A DNA stretch of 64,000 nt from Caldilineaceae bacterium (GTDB lineage: Bacteria > Chloroflexota > Anaerolineae > Caldilineales > Caldilineaceae). Below the pieces are notes generated by a model. The model saw nothing but the letters and a program-made list of their open reading frames with translations. It did no database searches and was not told where the DNA came from. The position numbers and the translations under genes were made by a program. The stretch is from positions 62,001 through 126,000 of the forward strand of contig JAJDXQ010000030.1 in the NCBI GenBank assembly GCA_022823185.1. Reading direction: 5' to 3'. Shown here piece after piece: positions 27,427 to 35,964 of this stretch; the first letter of the stretch is position 1, and every line of letters begins with the position of its first letter.

Positions 27427-28974
27427 TCAGGTGCGGCTTTCACTGGATCCACCTTGGTAGATCGCTTCATCGAGTTCGGCCTGCAATTCGATCAGAGCCT
27501 CCTCGCCGAGAATTCCTTCGCGGGAGAGCTCGTCCAGAGCTGTTCGCTCGGCGCGCAGGGCCTCCAGCCGCGCCAGTGAGACGATTTGGGCGCGCAGGTC
27601 GGGTTGGTCCTCCAGGAGCTCTTCGATCTGACTGCTGACGCGTTCTTCGCGGGCGGTCAGTTCCGCCTTGACGGTTGTGTAGGCGGTGGGGATGAGCGCG
27701 CCCTGGCTGTAGAGCCGGTCGAGATAGGTGATGGCGGAGCGGATAGCCAGGAGCTGGCCCTGGATGCGTTCGTATTCGGTTGGCTGCTGGGCGCCTTGCG
27801 TCAGGCCGAGCCAGGAGAGCAGACCGGAGATGGAGATTGCCTGTACAAGGAGGGTAAAGAGGACGACAGCGAAGGTCATGGCCAGAAGCTGCGGGCGGTC
27901 GGCGATTGCCGGGGGCAGGCTCAGCGCCAGCGCGACGCTGATTGCGCCGCGCAGGCCGCCCCAGGACATGACGAGGAGGAAGGGGGCCGGCAATGTTTTG
28001 CGGAAGAGCCGGATAACACCGGCCAGTAGATAGACGACGATGAAGCGGCCTGCCAGCACGGCGGCGACTGCGATCAGGGAAGGAACGAGGTAGGCGCGCA
28101 GCTGCTCCCATTCCACGCTGATGCCAAGCAGGATGAAGATAAATGAGTTGGCGAGGAAGGCGATGTATTCCCAGACGGTAAAGAGCACCATCTTGGTGGA
28201 AGGTGTCATGCCGCGGGGGCCGATATTGCCGTTGACGAGGCCGGCGACCACGACAGCGAGGACGCCGCTGAAGTGGAAGTGTTCTGCGAGGATGTAGCTG
28301 CCGTAGGCGAGGATGGTGGTGAGCGTTACCTCGATGAGATAGTCGTCGATCTGCTCGATCAGCTTGGCGACGGCATAGCCGAAGACACCGCCGATCAGGA
28401 GGCCGCCGACGGAGACGCGGAGAAAGTCAAACAGGCCCTCAATGGGGTTCAGCGTACCCTCGAGGGCGAGGGCAAGCATGATATGGAAGATGACGACTGC
28501 AGTGCCGTCATTGAACAGGCTTTCGCCTTCGACGAGCGTCATCAGACGTTTGGGCGCGCCGACGGAGCGGAAGGTGGCTACGACGGCCACGGGATCGGTG
28601 GCGGAGATGAGGGCGCCGAAGATGAGTGCGGCGGGGAGCGGCAGCACGCCGGCGATCACGAGGACGGCGGCGATGAGGCCGGTGCTGATCAGAACGCCGG
28701 GCACGGCCATGGCGACGATGGGCGTCAGATCGGCTTTCAGGTCTTTCAGTTGGAGGTGAAAGGCGGCTTCAAAGATGAGGGGAGGAACAAACAGGCCCAG
28801 CACAAGCCCGGGCGTCAGCTCCAGGTGCATGCCGCCGCGGAAGGCCAGGGCCAGGCCGGCGACGACGAGGGCCACCGTGTAGGGAAGTCGGATACGCCGA
28901 ACCGCCAGGGCAACGAGCAGTACGACTGCCAGGACCTGGACGATTTCGAATTCCAATTCGAAGAATGCTTCCAC
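27427..28974 (-). CDS. Na+/H+ antiporter, CPA1 (NhaP-like)
   Basis: Inner-membrane cation/proton exchanger, 515 residues. About 12 hydrophobic segments fill residues 1-410, with the CPA1 motif SATDPVAVV and the acidic membrane motif EGESLFNDGTAVV that carry the ion-binding Asp/Glu. The C-terminal ~100 residues are a cytoplasmic, Glu/Arg-rich helical tail, likely regulatory. The 59-bp gap before hisA suggests read-through transcription, though function is unrelated to histidine synthesis. Confidence 0.9.
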   Translation of the reverse strand: MEAFFELEFEIVQVLAVVLLVALAVRRIRLPYTVALVVAGLALAFRGGMHLELTPGLVLGLFVPPLIFEAAFHLQLKDLKADLTPIVAMAVPGVLISTGLIAAVLVIAGVLPLPAALIFGALISATDPVAVVATFRSVGAPKRLMTLVEGESLFNDGTAVVIFHIMLALALEGTLNPIEGLFDFLRVSVGGLLIGGVFGYAVAKLIEQIDDYLIEVTLTTILAYGSYILAEHFHFSGVLAVVVAGLVNGNIGPRGMTPSTKMVLFTVWEYIAFLANSFIFILLGISVEWEQLRAYLVPSLIAVAAVLAGRFIVVYLLAGVIRLFRKTLPAPFLLVMSWGGLRGAISVALALSLPPAIADRPQLLAMTFAVVLFTLLVQAISISGLLSWLGLTQGAQQPTEYERIQGQLLAIRSAITYLDRLYSQGALIPTAYTTVKAELTAREERVSSQIEELLEDQPDLRAQIVSLARLEALRAERTALDELSREGILGEEALIELQAELDEAIYQGGSSESRT

Positions 28975-29028
28975 GACTTACTCCAGAGCAGCGGCGAGAG
29001 AGAAGGGCATCATTCGCAGTCTGTCAGG

Positions 29029-29688
29029 TTACTCGTCCGCTGGGCTTGGCGCAAATGAAGCGTCCCCCCTGGGGACGTGCGGCACGCCGGGGGGAACGGC
29101 GAAATCATCAACGATCTGCCCGTTCTGCACGCAGGCGACTGCGGCAAAGGAGAGTTGCCGCCAGTCATCAAAGGGAACCGAGGGCAGGCCGAGCAGATGC
29201 GCCCGATAGAGGCTGAAGGTGAGGCCATGGCCGACAAGCGCGAGCGTTTGCCGGGGAAAGCGACCGGCCCAGTGGTCGATTCCGGCACGGAAACGGGTGA
29301 GCGCGTCGGCGGCGGATTCCCAGCCGGCGACCGAATGGCAGGGGCGGCGGAACAGTTCGGCGACGCGGGCGGAATAGTCGTCTGTCCACTCGGGCGTGCG
29401 GCGCAGCTCATTGAAGCGCTCGTCCTCCTCCACAGGCAGGTCTTTTCTTTGAAGAAGCGGGGCGGCTGTCAGGCGGGTTTTGGGTTCGCGGCTCAGCAGC
29501 AGCCGGTCGACTTCGTCCCAGAACGGCTGCCGGGCGAGCGCCGCGGCCTGTGTCAGGCCCAGGTCATTCAAATGCCAGAGGGCGGCGTCGGTGTTTGGGA
29601 CCTGGCGCGTGCAGGCGTGGGCGATGAGGTAGAGTTTGCGCGGCTTACTGATTTCGGTCACAGTCAAAGCGGATTCTGACCATTCCAA
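29029..29688 (-). CDS. Histidine-phosphatase-superfamily protein with altered RHG motif
   Basis: 219 residues with the phosphoglycerate-mutase-like pattern: an N-terminal strand ending LYLIAHACT, an RFNELRR acidic region, and LALVGHGLTF near residue 165. The usual active-site LxRHGxT is LIAHACT here, so the first His is kept but the phosphate-binding Arg and the Gly are both Ala. The second catalytic His (GHG) is kept. It may be an altered or inactive member. It sits between hisH and the antiporter gene. Confidence 0.7.
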   Translation of the reverse strand: MEWSESALTVTEISKPRKLYLIAHACTRQVPNTDAALWHLNDLGLTQAAALARQPFWDEVDRLLLSREPKTRLTAAPLLQRKDLPVEEDERFNELRRTPEWTDDYSARVAELFRRPCHSVAGWESAADALTRFRAGIDHWAGRFPRQTLALVGHGLTFSLYRAHLLGLPSVPFDDWRQLSFAAVACVQNGQIVDDFAVPPGVPHVPRGDASFAPSPADE

Positions 29689-29775
29689 CGAAGCATCTGC
29701 CTCAGATGCCCGTGGTTTGCTGTTGGGCAGATTTCGAATGGCGACAGAACGAGGCGTACAGGTTCCAGTTTTCGT

Positions 29776-30447
29776 TCAACTGTTTGCGACATTCAGCTGG
29801 CTCTCCACGGTCTGGATGAAATTGCGCAGGATATGGAGGCCAACGGTGTGGCTCTTTTCGGGATGGCACTGGATGCCCCAGGCATTGCGGTGACGGACGA
29901 TTGAGGGGTAGTCGACGCCGTAATCGGTGAGGGTGAGAACGGCATCTTTTTCAGCGGCATCGCAGAAAAAGCTGTGGGCGAAGTAGCCGTAAGCGCCATC
30001 GGGCACGCCGGCCAGGAGCGGGTCTGGGCGCTGTTGGTGGAGTTGATTCCAGCCGATTTGGGGGATGCGCAGGCTGCGGCCGCTGCGGTGCGGGTCGGGC
30101 ATATTGTCGGGGAAGCGGCGGACGCGGCCGGGTATCAGGCGGAGCCCTTCGTGCCGGCCCATCTCTTCACTTTCATCGAAAAGCATCTGCATGCCAACGC
30201 AGATGCCGAGGAGAGGGAGCCCTGCGGCGACGCTTTCAAGGAGGGGGGCTTCGAAGCCCTGACTTCGCAGGTTGTTGATGCTGTCCCCGAATGCGCCCTG
30301 GCCTGGCAGAACGAGTGCGCGCCAGCGGCTGAAGTCGACCGGGTGGTCGACGATATCGACCTGAATGCCCAATGGGCCGGCGACCGTCTCGAAGGATTTG
30401 TAGACACTGCGCAGGTTGCCAACGCCGTAGTCAACGATAGCGATCAT
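29776..30447 (-). CDS. hisH: Imidazole glycerol phosphate synthase, glutaminase subunit
   Basis: Class I glutamine amidotransferase that supplies ammonia to HisF. 223 residues. The nucleophile elbow GICVGMQMLF holds the catalytic Cys, and AWGIQCHPEKS holds the catalytic His-x-Glu. The N-terminal MIAIVDYGVGNLRSV is typical. Its ATG overlaps the stop of the upstream DUF402-like gene (ATGA), so the two are translationally coupled. Confidence 0.97.
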   Translation of the reverse strand: MIAIVDYGVGNLRSVYKSFETVAGPLGIQVDIVDHPVDFSRWRALVLPGQGAFGDSINNLRSQGFEAPLLESVAAGLPLLGICVGMQMLFDESEEMGRHEGLRLIPGRVRRFPDNMPDPHRSGRSLRIPQIGWNQLHQQRPDPLLAGVPDGAYGYFAHSFFCDAAEKDAVLTLTDYGVDYPSIVRHRNAWGIQCHPEKSHTVGLHILRNFIQTVESQLNVANS

Positions 30448-30995
30448 TGCGAACGGGAAATGCTCTTTTCCATGGCGATGGCAAAGTTGCGCACCAGTGG
30501 CGGCGGAAACTCCTCGCGAAAGATAGCGGCTGTCAGTTCACGGATGCGGGTCTCCGCTCTTTCGGCCTCCTGGGTGGAGATGCGCTGGTCGCGGACACCT
30601 TCTTCAAACTCTTCCTCGCGCAGGACAAAGACCCGTTTGTCGGCATTATACCAGATTGCGAGGATGAGGTCCGAAGTGCGGTAGCCTCTGTCTTCTCTCT
30701 GCAGGGGCCTGCAGACAGGAAGATAGAGGCCGATTGCGGCGCCGTCGGCGTTGAAGTATTTTTCGACCATTTGGTCCAGGTCTGGGAGCCAGAAACGGAA
30801 CCAGACGAACCCTGGCGCGCCGATGACGGTGTCATGCAGTTCGACGGTGGGGGCCTGGTCAGTCCATGCGGCGCGTTCGACCAGGAGGGAGTTGAACCAC
30901 TCAGCGCGATAGTCGGTCATGGCGGCGTTTTCGCTCCACTCGCCGCTGTTGAAGGGTTTGAACAATCGATTGGGCGATTGCACGGTCTCGCTCAT
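30444..30995 (-). CDS. DUF402-like protein
   Basis: 183 residues, predicted cytoplasmic. The central region resembles DUF402: YRTSDLILAIWYNADKRVFVLREEEFEEGV followed by a helical ISTQEAERAETRIREL, the pattern of a beta-barrel with an Asp/Glu-rich edge. DUF402 members such as FomD and Ntdp are nucleotide phosphatases, but key residues cannot be checked here. Translationally coupled to hisH by a 4-bp overlap, which suggests a linked role that is not established. Confidence 0.6.
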   Translation of the reverse strand: MSETVQSPNRLFKPFNSGEWSENAAMTDYRAEWFNSLLVERAAWTDQAPTVELHDTVIGAPGFVWFRFWLPDLDQMVEKYFNADGAAIGLYLPVCRPLQREDRGYRTSDLILAIWYNADKRVFVLREEEFEEGVRDQRISTQEAERAETRIRELTAAIFREEFPPPLVRNFAIAMEKSISRSQ

Positions 30996-31052
30996 GATGA
31001 TACTTTCGGCGGCGGTCCTGAATCGGGGACGGCCGGCCAGGGGGTAGGCGCG

Positions 31053-31868
31053 TCAGTATTTTCTGACGATGGCGCGGTAGGCGTTTGGTTCGCGAACCTG
31101 GATCAACTGGCGCTCTTCCCGGATGGCGCGCACGCGGTCCAGGTCGATGGTGGCGACGGCATAGCCTTCCATAGGTTCTTCGAGCACCGTATAGATTTCG
31201 CCGGCGGGGCCGGCGAGGATGGAGTCGCCCGCGAACTGCATGGTGGGTTCATCGCCGACGCGATTGGCGGCGGCGACAAAGAGGGCGTTTTCGGTGGCGC
31301 GGCTGACAATATGGGCGCGCCACTGTTCATGGCGCCCGATTTCCCAATTGGCGGCCAGGACGAGCAGCTCTGCGCCGTCAAGGGTCAGGCTGCGGGCTGC
31401 TTCGGGGAAGACCAGGTCCGATCCGATCATGAGTCCAAGGCGGCCCCAGTCGGCATCGACGCTGATGAAACGGAAGCCGGAGCGGTAGACCTGGCGTTCC
31501 TCGCCCTGGAGGTGGACCTTATGGTAGGAGGACATGACTTCGCCCTCCGGGCCGAGGCAGGCCAGCCCGTTGTAGAGAATGCTCTCGACCTTTTCTTTAA
31601 TGACCAGGCCGAAGACGATATGGGTGTTGAAGTCATCGGCCCGTTTGGACAGGTAGTTTGTGGCGTGGCCCGGGACGCGTTCCGCCAGAGATGTGGCGCG
31701 CAGGCCCAGCTCGGTTCCGGTATAGCAGAGTTCGGGGAAGACGATGAGGTCTGTAGGCTGCGCGGCGCAGATGCGCTCGACGAAGTCCCCCATTTTGCGG
31801 AGGTTATCTTCGGCGCTGTTCAGCGCGGGGGCCATCTGCACGAGAGCAATGGTGATTTCACGGGCCAT
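31053..31868 (-). CDS. Nitrilase/carbon-nitrogen hydrolase family protein lacking the catalytic Cys
   Basis: 271 residues with the nitrilase alpha-beta-beta-alpha fold. The catalytic Glu (FPELCYTG, E46) and Lys (YHKVHL, K117) are present. At the nucleophile position the family has ICYD-x2-FPE, but this protein reads GLMIGSDLVFPE, so residue 149 is Gly. As written it should not hydrolyse amides or nitriles by the normal mechanism. A GGAG site precedes the ATG. It is first in the minus-strand run, divergent from lspA. Confidence 0.88.
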   Translation of the reverse strand: MAREITIALVQMAPALNSAEDNLRKMGDFVERICAAQPTDLIVFPELCYTGTELGLRATSLAERVPGHATNYLSKRADDFNTHIVFGLVIKEKVESILYNGLACLGPEGEVMSSYHKVHLQGEERQVYRSGFRFISVDADWGRLGLMIGSDLVFPEAARSLTLDGAELLVLAANWEIGRHEQWRAHIVSRATENALFVAAANRVGDEPTMQFAGDSILAGPAGEIYTVLEEPMEGYAVATIDLDRVRAIREERQLIQVREPNAYRAIVRKY

Positions 31869-31999
31869 GCATTCTCTCCGGCGAGCCTGAAACGGGTCAC
31901 ATTGGGCATAAACCAGTCAAGTATAGCACGGTTGACTTCTTTCCTCATCTTTCGCCTGGTGTGATAGAATTTCAGCGCGACTCAGAAAGGAGACTTTCC

Positions 32000-32569
32000 A
32001 TGCAGGAAGATGAGATGATGTTCAAACGCATAGCAGGACGCACATGGATCATTGCGCTGGTGGCGGCAGTCGTAATACCGCTCGACCAGTGGACGAAGGA
32101 GCTGGTGCGGCAGAACATCGCGAAGTTTGACTATATCATCCCGTTCCCGTCTTTGGGCGAGTACTTTGTCTTTGAACACGTGGACAATCACGGCGCGGCG
32201 TTTGGGATTCTGCAGGGCGCGGGCAATGTATTCATAGTGATTGCGGCAGTGGTGACAGTTGGGGTCATCTACTATGCAATTCGTCATCTACCGGATGATC
32301 AGCGGTTGATTCGGATCCTGCTCGGCTTTCAGGTTGGCGGCGCGCTGGGCAACGTAATTGACCGGATCATGCAGGGGTACGTAACTGATTTTGTAAAGGT
32401 CGGCATCCCCGGTGTCTATTACTGGCCGAATTTCAACATTGCTGACTCCGCAATCGTATGCAGTGTGATTGCGCTGGCCGTTGTCGTCTTCTACCAGGAC
32501 ATTCAGGTCTCCAGGCAGGCTAAGGAGGAGGCCATCGAAATTGGGGCTGCGGGGTCATCGGAGGCGTAG
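32000..32569 (+). CDS. lspA: Signal peptidase II (prolipoprotein)
   Basis: Inner-membrane aspartyl protease that cleaves lipoprotein signal peptides; several putative substrates are in this window. 189 residues, four hydrophobic segments. Catalytic Asps are visible in GALGNVIDRI and FNIADSAIV, with the conserved NHGAAFG loop. ATG 32000 has AAAGGAG upstream, so the longer frame from 31961 is rejected. An extended -10 (TGATAGAAT, 31962-31970) lies just ahead. rluD follows 13 bp later, a common pairing. Confidence 0.95.
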   Translation: MQEDEMMFKRIAGRTWIIALVAAVVIPLDQWTKELVRQNIAKFDYIIPFPSLGEYFVFEHVDNHGAAFGILQGAGNVFIVIAAVVTVGVIYYAIRHLPDDQRLIRILLGFQVGGALGNVIDRIMQGYVTDFVKVGIPGVYYWPNFNIADSAIVCSVIALAVVVFYQDIQVSRQAKEEAIEIGAAGSSEA

Positions 32570-32582
32570 CAGAAGGGGACGG

Positions 32583-33602
32583 GTGGATAGCAAGAGTCGT
32601 GCGGCACGCAGATTTACCGTCCCCCCCTCAGCAGCAGGCCAGCGCCTGGATCGCTGGTTGACGGGCCAGTTCGAGGAGGCGAGCCGCAGCGCTGTGCAGC
32701 GCTGGATCGCGGAAGGACTGGTCACCGTTGATGGAGAACGGCCCACGAAGGCGGGACTGGCGCTGGAAGCCGGCTCCAGGATTGAGGCAGCGCAGCCACC
32801 GGCCCCGGTGGAAACGGCACTGCGTCCACAAGATATTCCTCTCGACATAATCTACGAAGACAAAGACCTGCTTGTGGTGAACAAGCCGGCGGGGATGGTT
32901 GTGCATCCCGGGCCGGGTCATGCAGCGGGCACGCTCGCAAACGCGGTTTTGCATCACTGTCCGGAGCTGGAGGGGATTGGCGGCGAGAAGCGGCCCGGCA
33001 TTGTACACAGGCTGGACAAGGGCACATCCGGCCTCATTGCGCTGGCCAAGAATGATGCGACGATGCGTTTTTTGCAGGAGCAGTTCGCCGCGCGAACGGT
33101 TTACAAGGCGTATTTGGCGCTGTTGGAGGGCAGGATCGAGCCGCCGCGGGGGCGCATTGACGCGCCGATTGGCCGGCACCCGAAGCAGAGGCAGCGCATG
33201 ACTGTGCTGCCGGCGCCGGCCGTGCGGACGGGGGAAGGGGATGAGACGGTCGTAACCGTCGGAGGGCTGGGTTCGGCGACGGGGCGGGCGGCTGTAACCG
33301 ATTACCACTGCCTGCGCGTTTACGAGGCGCGCAAGGGCGGGCAGACGGCGCGTTTTTCGCTGGTGCGGGCGATATTGCACACGGGACGCACGCACCAGAT
33401 ACGTGTTCATTTTGCCTGGCGCAATCATCCTGTGGCGGGTGACACGGAATACGGTTTTCAACGGCCGCGGCTCTCGCTGACGCGGCCATTTCTGCATGCG
33501 CACCGGCTGGGCATCCGACTGCCCGGTCTGGCAGAGCAACGCGTGTTCGAGGCGCCGCTGCCCGAGGAGTTGCAGCGCATACTGAACCGGTTGGAGGGGT
33601 GA
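32583..33602 (+). CDS. rluD: 23S rRNA pseudouridine synthase, RluD family
   Basis: Makes pseudouridine in large-subunit rRNA. 339 residues: an S4 RNA-binding domain at the N-terminus (QRLDRWLTGQFEEASRSAVQ), then the catalytic domain with GIVHRLDKGTSGL containing the nucleophilic Asp, and ILHTGRTHQIRVH near the end. The GTG at 32583 is preferred; the frame upstream is within lspA. Transcribed with lspA, and its stop overlaps the start of the next gene. Confidence 0.93.
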   Translation: MDSKSRAARRFTVPPSAAGQRLDRWLTGQFEEASRSAVQRWIAEGLVTVDGERPTKAGLALEAGSRIEAAQPPAPVETALRPQDIPLDIIYEDKDLLVVNKPAGMVVHPGPGHAAGTLANAVLHHCPELEGIGGEKRPGIVHRLDKGTSGLIALAKNDATMRFLQEQFAARTVYKAYLALLEGRIEPPRGRIDAPIGRHPKQRQRMTVLPAPAVRTGEGDETVVTVGGLGSATGRAAVTDYHCLRVYEARKGGQTARFSLVRAILHTGRTHQIRVHFAWRNHPVAGDTEYGFQRPRLSLTRPFLHAHRLGIRLPGLAEQRVFEAPLPEELQRILNRLEG

Positions 33603-33610
33603 CGGCACCA

Positions 33611-33955
33611 ATGATCGACAAGCTCTACGGGATTGCCGAAGGATTGAACAACCGGTTCCAGGACGGGGACGATCCGTTTTACATCGTCACGCGACTGGCG
33701 GAGGAGTGCGGCGAAGTGGCGAGCCAGGTGAACCATTTCGAGCGCAAGGGTGTAAAGGCAACGAAACTGGGATCGCCTGATCGGGCCGCGTTTGCGAAGG
33801 AGTTGCAGGACGTGATGCGGGCTGTGCTGCAGCTGGCGATCCACTATGGGTTGGAGGAGGAGCTGGCGGCGTCGGTCGAGAGGTCATACGGGCAGATTGT
33901 CATCGAGGGCTGGGTTGATCCGCTACCGGAGGAATTGGCAGGCGATAACAGTTGA
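33611..33955 (+). CDS. MazG-like nucleotide pyrophosphohydrolase
   Basis: All-alpha NTP-PPase of about 114 residues. The Mg-binding pattern is present: LAEECGEVASQV (EExxE) and KELQDVMRAVLQL (ExxD). It probably hydrolyses nucleoside triphosphates to monophosphates in house-cleaning; the substrate is unknown. Start at ATG 33611, or the GTG at 33599 that overlaps the rluD stop (GTGA). Last gene of the lspA-rluD run. Confidence 0.85.
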   Translation: MIDKLYGIAEGLNNRFQDGDDPFYIVTRLAEECGEVASQVNHFERKGVKATKLGSPDRAAFAKELQDVMRAVLQLAIHYGLEEELAASVERSYGQIVIEGWVDPLPEELAGDNS

Positions 33956-34120
33956 CGATTTAGGGGAGGTCGGCGCGGCGACTGAGAGTCGGACTTTTTT
34001 GTTTGACTGGTAGATGGGGATGACACGCGTCGGACTTGATTCTTCCTCTTTTCGCGTCGACCATTTTGCATGCGGGGCGCAGTCCAAAGTGTGGCGAGCG
34101 GCAGCTCTGCAGGGGAAGGA

Positions 34121-34229
34121 CAGGGGAACTGCGGGAGGAAGGGCGCGAGGGACGCGTTGGCGTCTCTGATTGGAGGAACGTTTGTGTGCTGAGGTGCTTG
34201 GGCGCCCACAAGGGGCGCCCCTACAGGGG
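34121..34229. repeat. ~110-bp dispersed repeat, left copy (contains palindromic core)
   Basis: Starts CAGGGGAACTGCGGGAGG, continues through GGCGTCTCTGATT and GTTTGTGTGC, and ends in GGGCGCCCACAAGGGGCGCC plus CCTACAGGGG. A second copy in the same orientation lies at 35791-35900. The gap 33956-34339 holds only this and the next repeat. Confidence 0.85.
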
Positions 34230-34282
34230 TAGGCGGGGAAACTAAAATGCCGCGGGGCGGGCGTATGGGTGGGCGACGGGGA

Positions 34283-34311
34283 GGGCACCCACCAGGGGCG
34301 CCCCTAAGGGG
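34283..34311. repeat. Dispersed GGGCGCCC palindromic repeat, divergent copy
   Basis: GGGCACCCACCAGGGGCGCC followed by CCTAAGGGG, a degraded copy of the palindromic core only 54 bp after the previous one. Confidence 0.75.
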
Positions 34312-34339
34312 AGGCGGCGGGACGGGGATGCGCCGCGGG

Positions 34340-35380
34340 TCATTCTTCGTCGAAATCGACGTAGATGCCGGAGCCGATGACGCCCTTCTGTTCCGTGTTG
34401 GGCGCCTGGAAGCTGACGGCGTAGCCGAGCTTGGGGGAGCCGGTCTCTTCGTCTCCTTCGATGGCCGGGTTGTCGTAGTGATAGCGCAGGAACTTGCGTC
34501 CTTCGCGCCTGGCGCCTCCGATCAGCTCCTCGGCGAATCTCACCCCTTTTGAGTCCGTCCTGGTCATGTCGGTGGGTCTTCCTTCGCGAAACGGCTCGGA
34601 CCCGTGGAACAGGGTGACGCCCCCGCCACTCACGACGTAGAGGTAGATGGAGCCTGCTTTCCAGTCCCCTCCTTCCAGCCGAAAGGCGTTTCTGACCCCG
34701 GTGAGGTCGCTATAACCTTCGGACAGGACGGCCTCGCTGTATGTCTTGGCTGCGGCTTCCACAAATGCGATGAGTGTCTCGCGGTCCACTACTTCTGACG
34801 CGGTGACTTCGGGCGTCGGAAGGTCCGCCATCCGGACGGGGACGTGGGAGACGTCCTGCGAGTAGCCGCCGACGAGAACGAACTGTCTTCCGGTGATTCC
34901 GGAGGTGTACTCGACGGCGTATGCCGTCTTCAGCCCATCGTCGTGGTATTCGACGAATCCGCCGCCCTGGGCAGCGGCCGCGAAGAGCGCTTCGACGACC
35001 CTGGTCCCGCGTTCGTCCTCGACGCCGAGCAGGTTTTTGCTTTCGGCGTCACGATCGTTTCCGTGGATAAACGCGTCGCCGTTCATGAGGAAGATGATGA
35101 GGTAGGTCGAGCCGGACTTCCAGTCGCCCTCTGTTTTCAGCCCCTCTCTGAGCATCGCCCCTTCGTTCATGTCTGTGATTGACTCGATATGCGCCTTCGC
35201 TCCGAGGACGAATGCCTTGAGGCTTTCAGGGTCGGTCACCTGGGCGGCGGAAAACTTGCCCATCGCGGCTTCGCCCTCGCTGATGGGAGCAATTGGCTGG
35301 CACGCCGCCAAGCCTACTCCCACCATCGCGACACCCGCCGTCTTGAGAAATACGCGTCGAGAAACTGTTCTGTGTGTCAT
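34340..35380 (-). CDS. Tat lipoprotein with two Cache-like domains
   Basis: 346 residues. The N-terminus has a twin-arginine motif SRRVFLK, a hydrophobic stretch and lipobox GLAAC, so it should be anchored outside the membrane. Two similar ligand-binding-type domains follow (about 50-180 and 205-340), each with the Cache pattern: a helical lead ESLKAFVLGAKAHIE or ETLIAFVEAAAKTYS, then DWKSGSTYLIIF or DWKAGSIYLYVV. There is no transmembrane signalling domain, so it probably acts as a sensor or binding subunit with a separate partner. An AGAAAGGAA site precedes the ATG. Direct repeats flank it. Confidence 0.85.
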   Translation of the reverse strand: MTHRTVSRRVFLKTAGVAMVGVGLAACQPIAPISEGEAAMGKFSAAQVTDPESLKAFVLGAKAHIESITDMNEGAMLREGLKTEGDWKSGSTYLIIFLMNGDAFIHGNDRDAESKNLLGVEDERGTRVVEALFAAAAQGGGFVEYHDDGLKTAYAVEYTSGITGRQFVLVGGYSQDVSHVPVRMADLPTPEVTASEVVDRETLIAFVEAAAKTYSEAVLSEGYSDLTGVRNAFRLEGGDWKAGSIYLYVVSGGGVTLFHGSEPFREGRPTDMTRTDSKGVRFAEELIGGARREGRKFLRYHYDNPAIEGDEETGSPKLGYAVSFQAPNTEQKGVIGSGIYVDFDEE

Positions 35381-35790
35381 CGTACCATTTCCTTTCTGTC
35401 AAGTGGTGAAATAGCAATTCCGGCTTGAACCGGTATGAATCCGGCCAGCAGCGCGGGTATCAAGGGTGAGGCACGCGGCCCACAACGTTATCTGGCGTAG
35501 GTCAATCTTGGGAACTGTTGGTGTTCTGCTGGAATCGATCCTCTTCCTGAGGGCAATAGAATGGATGCGGGCGCAATGGGTATCTCTTATTCTGCGCTGG
35601 CAAACGCGGTGCGGCCAACGCGAGTTCGGCTTGCGAGGAGAGCTTGCCTCTGCCCGCGCCAGGCACATCCATGCGGCGAGGCCCATGGGAGATTGCAGGC
35701 AAGTATGACAAGCGGTGGTTTGCAGGGCCAGTGAGCATCATCCTTGAAACGTTCATCATGATCGATTGTATATCTCATATGGGCCGCTGG

Positions 35791-35900
35791 CAAAAGGGGA
35801 ACTGCGGGGGAAGGGCGCTAGGGACGTGTAGGCGTCTCTGATTTGAGGCGGGTTTGTGTGCGGAAGGGATCGGGCGCCCACGAGGGGCGCCTCTACGGGG
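35791..35900. repeat. ~110-bp dispersed repeat, right copy
   Basis: Same order of blocks as at 34121: AAAGGGGAACTGCGGGGG, GGCGTCTCTGATTTGAGG, GTTTGTGTGC, then GGGCGCCCACGAGGGGCGCC and TCTACGGGG. The rest of 35381-35964 shows no convincing gene. Confidence 0.85.
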
Positions 35901-35964
35901 GGGTGGCGGGGGGTGGCGGGGTCCGGTCTGCTGGCTGGGGGGGGTTCGGTTACGGCGGAGACTG

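Noticed and set aside
31932..31970. TTGACT...TAGAAT as a standard lspA promoter
   Set aside because: The spacer is 27 bp, too long; the extended -10 alone is the better explanation.
35399..35793. Short frames between the Cache lipoprotein and mdh
   Set aside because: Several overlapping frames on both strands, none with a ribosome-binding site or a known motif.
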